Origin: Angelakisella sp.
GTDB taxonomy: Bacteria; Bacillota; Clostridia; Oscillospirales; Ruminococcaceae
Direction: 5' to 3'
Length of the DNA: 20,890 nucleotides
NCBI GenBank assembly: GCA_020025195.1
Contig: JAHHSN010000024.1
Location: 1-20,890 of the forward strand
Part shown: positions 14,907-20,890 of the stretch, in pieces
Layout: every line of letters begins with the position of its first letter
Numbering within the stretch: position 1 is the stretch's first letter
Position numbers and translations under genes: made by a program
The notes under the pieces: model-generated
Seen by the model: the letters and a program-made list of their open reading frames with translations, nothing else
Told to the model about the DNA's origin: nothing
Database searches by the model: none

Positions 14907-15530
14907 ATGGCGTTTTTTAAGAAAAAGAAGACCGAGCCCATCCCCGAAACGAGGGTCTACGGCCCGGTGGAATATGTGATCTGCGGGCTGGGCAACCCCG
15001 GCGACCGCTACGGCAACACCCGCCACAATGCCGGCTACTGTGCGCTGGACGTCCTCGCGATGGATCTCGGCGCGCGGGTGGACCGCATCCGCTTCCATGC
15101 CCTCACGGGGGAGGCGATGCTGGACGGGCGGCACGTCCTCCTCATGAAGCCCACCACCTATATGAACCTTTCCGGTGAGGCGGTGGGGGAGGCGATGACC
15201 TTCTATAAACTTCCCCCTGAGCGGCTCATCGTTCTCTCCGATGACATCAGTCTCCCGGTCGGGAAAATGCGCATCCGTGCGAAGGGCTCCGCCGGCGGGC
15301 ACAATGGTCTGAAAAACATCATCCAGCATCTGGGGAGCGACGGTTTTGCCCGCATCCGCTTTGGCGTGGGGGAAAAGCCGAACCCGGAATATGACCTGGC
15401 AGACTGGGTGCTGGGCAAATTCACCGAGGAGGAGGGGCGGACCCTTCTGACCCTCTTTCAGAATGGGAAGGACGCCGCCGCCCTCATCATGGCGGGAAAG
15501 ATTTCCGACGCCATGAGCCGCTATAACTGA
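14907..15530 (+). CDS. pth: Peptidyl-tRNA hydrolase
   Basis: The enzyme frees tRNA from peptidyl-tRNA that drops off ribosomes. The 207-residue protein has the full catalytic set: His40 in NTRHNAGY (His20 in E. coli), Asn87 in KPTTYMNLSG, Asp112/113 in VLSDDISLP, and Asn133 in GSAGGHNGLKNI. The 20-residue shift against E. coli comes from an N-terminal extension, MAFFKKKKTEPIPETRV, that is basic and probably flexible. AAGGAGG 8 bases before the ATG supports the extended start, and no strong site precedes an inner Met. Its place between prs and mfd is the conserved one. The extension may aid RNA or ribosome contact, which is inference. Confidence 0.97.
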   Translation: MAFFKKKKTEPIPETRVYGPVEYVICGLGNPGDRYGNTRHNAGYCALDVLAMDLGARVDRIRFHALTGEAMLDGRHVLLMKPTTYMNLSGEAVGEAMTFYKLPPERLIVLSDDISLPVGKMRIRAKGSAGGHNGLKNIIQHLGSDGFARIRFGVGEKPNPEYDLADWVLGKFTEEEGRTLLTLFQNGKDAAALIMAGKISDAMSRYN

Positions 15531-15565
15531 AGCGGGACAAAGAGAATGGAAAGGAGTTCCCCGGG

Positions 15566-15781
15566 ATGACGAAGAAAACCGCATTAAGGCTGGTCAGCCT
15601 CATAATGCTTTTTGCCGCGGCCTTATTTGTTTCCGTGGCGTTGTCCGCGCCGAATTTAGGCACGACCCTTAGGCTCGGGAACTTTGTGTTCGGCCGGGAG
15701 CAGTGGTACCGGTGCTATGCCGTATACGCCCTCATCATGGTTTCTCTGTTTGTCGCTTCCTTTTTTTGCAGGGAGCGATGA
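15566..15781 (+). CDS. Small two-segment membrane protein of unknown function
   Basis: The 71-residue protein starts with MTKKTALR and has two hydrophobic segments (about residues 8-27 and 50-67) joined by a short loop, ending in a basic CRER. No family is recognised. AAAGGAG 9 bases before the ATG supports translation. It lies 35 bases after pth and before mfd, the place that in Bacillus holds the small anti-sigma factor gene fin (yabK), but it does not look like Fin, which is soluble and Cys-rich. A real gene is likely from the ribosome site, membrane topology and tight spacing. Confidence 0.6.
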   Translation: MTKKTALRLVSLIMLFAAALFVSVALSAPNLGTTLRLGNFVFGREQWYRCYAVYALIMVSLFVASFFCRER

Positions 15782-15783
15782 GA

Positions 15784-15919
15784 GGGAACGCTTTCCCGGG
15801 TCCGGCGAGCCGCAGGAACAAACTCCCCATTTAGACAACCTTTGCCCCCCGAGGGGCGTTAAGATATAGAATAGAACCATCATCCACCATCGCGGGGACC
15901 GAGTACGGCTCCGCGGTGG
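15784..15919 (+). promoter_or_regulatory. Leader of mfd with three hairpins and a weak promoter
   Basis: The 164-base gap holds three small stems: GGGAA/TTCCC at 15784-15797, GCCCC/GGGGC at 15844-15857, and CCAC plus CGCGG pairing with CCGCG plus GTGG at 15884-15919, ending 11 bases before the mfd ribosome site. TTGCCC at 15842-15847 and TATAGA at 15865-15870 with a 17-base spacer are a weak promoter candidate. The second stem would lie inside that spacer. Confidence 0.35.
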
Positions 15920-15945
15920 CATTCCCGGTTAAGGAGGAATTTGAG

Positions 15946-18900
15946 ATGAAAACCGAGCTGCAGGCACTTCCCGCCTTTGGCGAGATACTAAAAGCGCTGG
16001 AAAGCGGCAGAACGCCCCTCTATCTGCAGGGACTTGCCGCCATCCATAAGGCACACTGGCTTTATGCGCTCACGGCGGCGACCGGCCGGGGAGCGCTGGT
16101 TCTCTGCCCCGATGAGGGCACGGCGACCCGCATGGCGGAGGACTTAAACCGCATGGCGGGGGAGGAGCGCGCCCTCCTTTTCCCCGAGCGGGAGTTTATC
16201 TATCACGCGATGGAGAGCGTCTCCCGGGAATACGAGCAGCAGCGTCTCGGCGTGCTGCGCCGTCTCCAGACCGACCCCTCCCTTATCGCGGTGGCGTCGG
16301 TCACGGCGGCTCTGCAGCCCACCCTCTCTCCGGAGCGGCTCCAAAAGAGCCTCCTCACCCTCCGGCCCGGGCAGGAAATCCCTCCGGAGGAGCTGGTTGC
16401 CTTTCTCCTGACGGCGGGCTATGGGAGAGCCGAGCAGGTGGAGGGCATCGGGCAGTTTTCCCTGCGGGGCGGGATTGTGGATTTCTTTCCCCCGCAGTAC
16501 GCGGCGCCCATCCGGCTGGAATATTGGGGCGACGAGATCGATACCCTCACTGCCTTTTCCCCCGAGACCCAGCGCCGGGAGGAGCCGATGGACCTCGTGG
16601 AGATCACCCCGGTGCGGGAGCTTCTTTATGACGCTGACCGGCTTTCGGAGGAGGTACTTTCCCATCTGGATTCTCTCTCTCCAAAGGAGCGGGAACGCTG
16701 TGAGGAAGCCCTCCTTCTGGATTCCGATCTCCTAAAGGAGCAGGGCGCCCTGCAGGACGCCGATCGCTACCTTGCCCTCATCTATCCCATCTATGAAAAC
16801 CTGCTCTCCTACCGGGGCGGGCGGCTCGTTGCTCTTGCGGAGGGTGTTTCGGTTATCGAGGAGCTGGAGGCGGCGGGCGCCGGACAGAAAGCCACCCTCA
16901 AAGACCTCATAGAGGCCGGGGACATGGCGCCCGGCTGCGGCTTTCTTTATCCCACGGCGGGCGAGCTGACGGCGGTGCTGGGGAGCCTCCCGACCCTTCT
17001 TCTGGACAGCTTCCCCCGGAGCTACCGGGACCTTTCCTTCGGGATGACCGTTTCGGTTCGTGCCAATACCCTTTCGGTCTGGAGCGGCCAGCTCGACACC
17101 CTCACCGAGGACCTTTCCGGCTACCGGGAGGACGGCTGGTGCGTTCACCTGCTGGGCGGCACCGACCGCGGCGCTGTGGCGCTTACCGAGGATCTGCGGC
17201 GGCGGGGCTTTGCCGCGCAGTATGTAAAATCCGCGGAGCAGGTGACTCCCGGCACCCTCTATGTCACGGCAGGCGGGCTTTCGGCGGGCTTTGAGTACCC
17301 CGACCTCAAATGGGCGGTGATGACCTGTTCCCGCGGGGCGGCCGTCGGCCGGAAACGAAAGGAGCGCCGCCGTCCCAAGGGCGGGGAGGCCATCCGTCAG
17401 CTTTCCGACCTCACCCCCGGCGATCTGGTGGTACATTCCGCCCACGGCATCGGCGTCTTTGAGGGCATCATCAAAAAAGAGGTGCAGGGCGTCACCAAGG
17501 ACTACATCAAAATCCGATATGCCGGCACCGACCTGCTCTTTGTGCCGGTGACCCAGCTCGATCTGGTGAGCCGCTACATCGGCGGGCGGGAGGAGGAGAA
17601 CGTCCGGCTCTCGAAGCTCAACAGCGGCGAATGGAACAAGACCCGCACCCGCGTCAAAAAGGCGGTGGAGGACATGGCCAAGGAGCTTATTGACCTCTAT
17701 GCCCGGCGGCAGACCGCGAAGGGCTTTGCTTTTTCGGAGGACAACGACTGGCAGCGGGAATTTGAGGAGCGGTTTGAATACGAGGAGACCGACGACCAGC
17801 TTCGATGCATTGCGGAGATCAAGCACGATATGGAGGCGCCCACCCCGATGGAGCGGCTGCTCTGCGGGGACGTGGGCTTCGGCAAGACCGAGGTGGCGCT
17901 GCGGGCGGCGTTCAAGTGCGTTCTTGATTCCAAGCAGTGCGCCGTGATGGTTCCCACCACCATCCTCGCGTGGCAGCACTACCAGACCTTCCGGCGGCGG
18001 CTGGAGGGCTACCCCGTCGAGGTGGAGCTGCTCTCCCGCTTCCGCACCCCCAAGCAGCAGAAGGAAATTCTGGAGCGCCTGGCGGAGGGCAAGGTGGACA
18101 TCGTGGTGGGGACTCACCGGCTGGTGCAGGAGGACGTCCGCTTTAAGGACCTCGGGCTCTGCATCATTGATGAGGAGCAGCGCTTTGGCGTAAAGCAGAA
18201 GGAAAAGATGAAGGAGATGAAAGGGAGCGTGGACGTCCTCACCCTTTCCGCGACGCCCATTCCCCGCACCCTCAATATGGCGATGAGCGGTATCCGGGAT
18301 ATGTCGGTCATCAACGAGGCGCCGATGGACCGCCACCCGGTCCAGTGCTATGTGATGGAATACAATGACGGCGTCATTCTGGAGGCAATCCGCAAGGAAC
18401 TGCGGCGCGGGGGACAGGTCTTTTATCTCCACAACCGCATCGACGATATTGACCTCACGGCGGCAAGACTGCGGGAGCAGCTTCCCGACGCCCGCATCGT
18501 GACGGCGCACGGCCGCATGAAGGAGGACGAGATCTCCAAGATCTGGCAGCGGCTTCTGGAACGGGAGATCGACATTCTGGTCTGCACCACCATCATTGAG
18601 GCGGGCATCGACGTTCCCAACTGCAATACCCTCATCATTGAGGATGCCGACCGCATGGGACTTTCCCAGCTCTACCAGCTCCGCGGGCGGGTGGGCAGAA
18701 GTGAGCGGCGTGCCTATGCCTATTTCACCTTCCGGCGGGGCAAGGCCCTCTCGGAGGTGAGCGAAAAACGACTTGAGGCCATCCGGGAGTTTACCAGCTT
18801 TGGCAGCGGCTTCCGCATCGCGATGCGGGATCTTGAAATCCGGGGCGCGGGCAACATCCTCGGCAGTCAGCAGCACGGACAGATGGAGGCGGTCGGCTAT

Positions 18901-19416
18901 GACCTCTACCTGCGGCTGCTGGGAGACGCGATCCGCCGCCAGAAGGGCGAGCCGCCGGTGGAGACGCTGGAATGTCTGGTCGATCTTCAGATCGAGGCGC
19001 ACATCCCCGAAAAATATATTCCGGCCACGGCACAGCGCATCGACCTCTATAAAAAGATCGCCGCCATCGGCAGCGACGAGGACTATTCCGATGTGATGGA
19101 TGAGCTCATCGACCGCTTCGGCGACCCGCCCCGCTCGGTGGTGGGGCTTCTCGACGTGGCACTCATCCGCGGACGTGCCGCGCGTCTCGGCGTCACCGAG
19201 ATCGACGAGCGAAACGGCGCTCTCCTTTTCTTCGGGGAGACCTTCACCCGGGAGGCGCTCATCGCCCTCACCGCGGAGTTTTCCGGTCGGGTGCGGATGA
19301 GCCGGGGGACCAGTCCCTACCTCACCGTAAGAAAGCCCTTGGGGGAGGACCCGCTTTGCTGTATCGGCAAGGTTCTATCGGTTCTGGAGGCTTCCCGGGC
19401 CGGAGCGGAAACATGA
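15946..19416 (+). CDS. mfd: Transcription-repair coupling factor Mfd
   Basis: Mfd removes RNA polymerase stalled at DNA damage and recruits UvrA. The 1156-residue length is typical. In order: a UvrB-like N-terminal module (to about residue 350, with FLLTAGYGRAEQVEGIGQFSLRGGIVDFF), an RNA-polymerase-binding CarD-like domain (about 480-550, GDLVVHSAHGIGVFEGI), a RecG-type helicase with Walker A GDVGFGKT at 641-648, DEEQ at 742-745, TLSATPIPRTLNM, and QLRGRVGR at 911-918, and the C-terminal TRCF domain. I start at the ATG at 15946 because AAGGAGG sits 8 bases before it; the GTG at 15916 would add 10 residues that include the ribosome site itself. It is the last gene of the glmU-like/prs/pth cluster. 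Confidence 0.98.
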   Translation: MKTELQALPAFGEILKALESGRTPLYLQGLAAIHKAHWLYALTAATGRGALVLCPDEGTATRMAEDLNRMAGEERALLFPEREFIYHAMESVSREYEQQRLGVLRRLQTDPSLIAVASVTAALQPTLSPERLQKSLLTLRPGQEIPPEELVAFLLTAGYGRAEQVEGIGQFSLRGGIVDFFPPQYAAPIRLEYWGDEIDTLTAFSPETQRREEPMDLVEITPVRELLYDADRLSEEVLSHLDSLSPKERERCEEALLLDSDLLKEQGALQDADRYLALIYPIYENLLSYRGGRLVALAEGVSVIEELEAAGAGQKATLKDLIEAGDMAPGCGFLYPTAGELTAVLGSLPTLLLDSFPRSYRDLSFGMTVSVRANTLSVWSGQLDTLTEDLSGYREDGWCVHLLGGTDRGAVALTEDLRRRGFAAQYVKSAEQVTPGTLYVTAGGLSAGFEYPDLKWAVMTCSRGAAVGRKRKERRRPKGGEAIRQLSDLTPGDLVVHSAHGIGVFEGIIKKEVQGVTKDYIKIRYAGTDLLFVPVTQLDLVSRYIGGREEENVRLSKLNSGEWNKTRTRVKKAVEDMAKELIDLYARRQTAKGFAFSEDNDWQREFEERFEYEETDDQLRCIAEIKHDMEAPTPMERLLCGDVGFGKTEVALRAAFKCVLDSKQCAVMVPTTILAWQHYQTFRRRLEGYPVEVELLSRFRTPKQQKEILERLAEGKVDIVVGTHRLVQEDVRFKDLGLCIIDEEQRFGVKQKEKMKEMKGSVDVLTLSATPIPRTLNMAMSGIRDMSVINEAPMDRHPVQCYVMEYNDGVILEAIRKELRRGGQVFYLHNRIDDIDLTAARLREQLPDARIVTAHGRMKEDEISKIWQRLLEREIDILVCTTIIEAGIDVPNCNTLIIEDADRMGLSQLYQLRGRVGRSERRAYAYFTFRRGKALSEVSEKRLEAIREFTSFGSGFRIAMRDLEIRGAGNILGSQQHGQMEAVGYDLYLRLLGDAIRRQKGEPPVETLECLVDLQIEAHIPEKYIPATAQRIDLYKKIAAIGSDEDYSDVMDELIDRFGDPPRSVVGLLDVALIRGRAARLGVTEIDERNGALLFFGETFTREALIALTAEFSGRVRMSRGTSPYLTVRKPLGEDPLCCIGKVLSVLEASRAGAET

Positions 19417-19430
19417 ATAGCCTGTAAACA

Positions 19431-19460
19431 TTTGCCCGCAAGGTAGACAAGCCGGGCAAA
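19431..19460. promoter_or_regulatory. Perfect inverted repeat overlapping the foldase promoter
   Basis: TTTGCCCG (19431-19438) and CGGGCAAA (19453-19460) are perfect 8-base arms around a 14-base centre that contains the -35 hexamer of the next gene. This placement suits an operator. As RNA it could also form a hairpin after mfd (stop at 19416), but only A-rich sequence follows the stem, so it is not an intrinsic terminator. Confidence 0.55.
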
Positions 19461-19472
19461 AGCAGATATAAT
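19444..19472 (+). promoter_or_regulatory. Sigma-A promoter of the lipoprotein foldase gene
   Basis: TAGACA at 19444-19449 and TATAAT at 19467-19472 are exactly 17 bases apart. Transcription would start near 19479, leaving about 38 bases to the ATG, including a GGAGG site 6 bases before it. Confidence 0.8.
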
Positions 19473-19516
19473 AAGAAAGATCTTTCACTTTAAATAAAAC
19501 GATTTGGAGGAACGAT

Positions 19517-20749
19517 ATGAAAACCACAAGCAAAATGATCGCAGTCCTGCTGGCCCTCACCATGGCGCTTAGCTTTGCGGCCTGCGGTACCGATAAGGCA
19601 CCCATCAACTTCAGCATGGGTCTCACCGATGACGGTAAGTATGAGGGCGTCACCGCCAAGGATATTGTGACCCTCGGCGATTATAAGGCGATCCCCCTGC
19701 CCGCCTCTGTCACCACCGTGACCGAGGAGAACATCCAGAAGGAGATCGACGCCATCATGGCGCAGTTCGATACCACCCAGAAGGTGACCGACCGCCCCGT
19801 CAAGGATAAGGACACCGTCAACATCGACTATGTCGGCACCATCGACGGCGTGGAGTTTGAGGGCGGCAGCACCGGTGGAAAGGGTACCGACGTCACCATC
19901 GGCGTGACCCAGTATATTGACAACTTCCTCGAGCAGCTCATCGGCCACAAGCCCGGCGAGACCTTCGATGTGAACGTCACCTTCCCCGATCCCTATCAGG
20001 GCAATCCCGACCTCGCCGGCAAGCCCGCGGTCTTTAAGTGCACCATCAACCACATCTCCGAGCCGGTCCGCATGGAGCTGACCGAGGAGTTCGTGGAGAA
20101 GAACCTCAAGGAGCGCTATGGCTTCACCTCCATCGAAAATATGAAGGAGACCATCGTGGACACCCTGCTCAATTATCAGGTCAGCCAGCACATCTGGGAG
20201 ACCATTGAGAAGGACGCCAAGTACGGCGAGATCCCCGAGAAGCTGGTGGAGAATGAGATGACCCTCGTCATCAAGCAGCTGAAGCTCTCCGCCATCAACT
20301 ACGGCATGGCGCTGGAGGATATGCTTTCCTATCAGTTCGGCGTTCCGGATGAGAAGACCTTCCGGGAAAATTACAAGGAGTCCTTCACCGAGCAGGTCAA
20401 GAAGCACCTGCTGATTCAGGCCCTCGCGGAGGACGCGGATCTCTTTGCTTCCGATGAGGACGTGAAGAACTATTTTGACAAGGAAGGCTCCAACATGACG
20501 ATGGAGGATGCCATCGCGCAGTACGGCAAGGGCTATGTCTATCGTACGGTGACCTATGATAAGGTCGTGCAGTACGTGACCGAGCAGAACCCCGTTCCCG
20601 AGGAGCCCACCCCGGAGACCCCCGCCGAGGACGCGGAGAAGCCGGAGGAGAAGCCCGCCGAAAAGCCTGCTGAGAAGCCGGAGGATAAACCCGCAGACAA
20701 GCCCGCCGAAAAGCCGGAGGAGAAACCCGCCGAGCAGCCCAAGGCGTAA
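19517..20749 (+). CDS. Trigger-factor-like FKBP-type peptidyl-prolyl isomerase lipoprotein
   Basis: This is probably an extracytoplasmic foldase for exported proteins. Residues 1-23 are a lipoprotein signal ending FAAC with Cys23, so it is anchored on the outer membrane face. An FKBP-type isomerase domain spans about 95-182 (DTVNIDYVGTIDGVEFEGG, FLEQLIGHKPGETFDVNVTFP), and a trigger-factor C-terminal chaperone-like helical region spans about 187-350. The ribosome-binding tail of cytosolic trigger factor (the GFRxGKxP motif) is missing. From about residue 357 to 410 the tail is a low-complexity Pro/Glu/Lys/Ala run built on EKPAEKP-like units, likely extended and wall-associated. It has its own promoter and two terminators. 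It plays a PrsA-like part by inference; it is not PrsA by sequence. Confidence 0.88.
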   Translation: MKTTSKMIAVLLALTMALSFAACGTDKAPINFSMGLTDDGKYEGVTAKDIVTLGDYKAIPLPASVTTVTEENIQKEIDAIMAQFDTTQKVTDRPVKDKDTVNIDYVGTIDGVEFEGGSTGGKGTDVTIGVTQYIDNFLEQLIGHKPGETFDVNVTFPDPYQGNPDLAGKPAVFKCTINHISEPVRMELTEEFVEKNLKERYGFTSIENMKETIVDTLLNYQVSQHIWETIEKDAKYGEIPEKLVENEMTLVIKQLKLSAINYGMALEDMLSYQFGVPDEKTFRENYKESFTEQVKKHLLIQALAEDADLFASDEDVKNYFDKEGSNMTMEDAIAQYGKGYVYRTVTYDKVVQYVTEQNPVPEEPTPETPAEDAEKPEEKPAEKPAEKPEDKPADKPAEKPEEKPAEQPKA

Positions 20750-20768
20750 ACTGAATACCAGAAGCCCA

Positions 20769-20801
20769 AGAGCCGTGGATTCCTCCGCGGCTCTTTCTTT
20801 T
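20769..20801 (+). terminator. Terminator of the lipoprotein foldase gene
   Basis: AGAGCCGTGG pairs with CCGCGGCTCT (10 bp with one G-U) around ATTCCT and is followed by UUCUUUU. It begins 20 bases after the stop codon. Confidence 0.85.
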
Positions 20802-20817
20802 GGGGTGCAGCAAATAT

Positions 20818-20866
20818 AAAAAGCCCGCCTGCCCGGAGAGTTTCTCCCGGCGGGCGCTTTCTTTTC
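20818..20866. terminator. Second, bidirectional terminator
   Basis: GCCCGCC pairs with GGCGGGC with an inner GGAGA/TCTCC stem. The plus strand continues into UUUCUUUUCUU and the minus strand into UUUUU, so it can stop transcripts from either side. This suggests a convergent minus-strand gene just beyond the window, which I cannot see. Confidence 0.75.
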
Positions 20867-20890
20867 TTCGGGGGCTGAGCCGGCGGGGGA

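Noticed and set aside
15916..15945. GTG start 10 codons upstream of mfd
   Set aside because: Those codons include the AAGGAGG that serves the ATG at 15946, and no site precedes the GTG.
16732..19002. A 756-codon minus-strand frame opposite mfd
   Set aside because: It mirrors Mfd codon use, has no family-like sequence and no ribosome site; Mfd itself is unambiguous.
1..20890. Mobile elements, prophage, CRISPR arrays, toxin-antitoxin or defence genes
   Set aside because: No transposase, integrase, terminal repeats, regular spacer-repeat pattern or defence-protein motif is visible; gene order and composition look like native core chromosome.

Overview
The window reads as chromosomal DNA of a fairly GC-rich, low-motility-signal Clostridia-type Firmicute, most likely an Oscillospiraceae/Ruminococcaceae gut bacterium. 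This is inferred from Firmicute features: strong AGGAGG ribosome sites, TTGACA/TATAAT promoters, U-tract hairpin terminators, lipoproteins with short Cys-lipobox signals, an anaerobe-type pyruvate phosphate dikinase, and a gene order (glmU-like, prs, pth, mfd) that matches the Bacillus/Clostridium chromosome. I cannot name a species.

Layout. (1) 50-5072, minus strand: a complete branched-chain amino-acid (LIV/HAAT) ABC transporter operon, livK-livH-livM-livG-livF, with its own promoter, a large intercistronic hairpin behind the binding-protein gene and a terminator. (2) 5388-6000, plus strand: a single small flavin-binding split-barrel (pyridoxamine-phosphate-oxidase-like) gene with promoter and terminator. 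(3) 6001-6331: about 330 bases with no convincing gene but several stem-loops ending in a strong terminator. (4) 6347-9869, minus strand: a three-gene operon of an MBOAT O-acyltransferase, a DHHW (AlgX/AlgJ-like) protein and an unrecognised multi-pass membrane protein, probably acylating an extracellular polymer. (5) 9907-12752, minus strand: monocistronic ppdK. (6) 12930-19416, plus strand: a GlmU-like acetyltransferase-only protein, prs, pth, a 71-residue membrane protein and mfd. (7) 19431-20866, plus strand: a secreted lipoprotein foldase of FKBP/trigger-factor type under its own promoter, then two terminators.

How the genes work together. The Liv proteins form one importer. MBOAT and DHHW proteins normally work as a pair that moves acyl groups across the membrane. 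The GlmU-like/Prs/Pth/Mfd block serves nucleotide-sugar, PRPP, translation and DNA-repair housekeeping. The window is mostly conserved core genome; I see no mobile element, CRISPR array, tRNA or rRNA. The most unusual points are the half-length GlmU in the ancestral glmU position with a switch-like leader, the structured RNA-like stretch at 6001-6331, the unidentified membrane partner of the O-acyltransferase pair, and the anchored trigger-factor-like foldase whose promoter lies inside a perfect inverted repeat.
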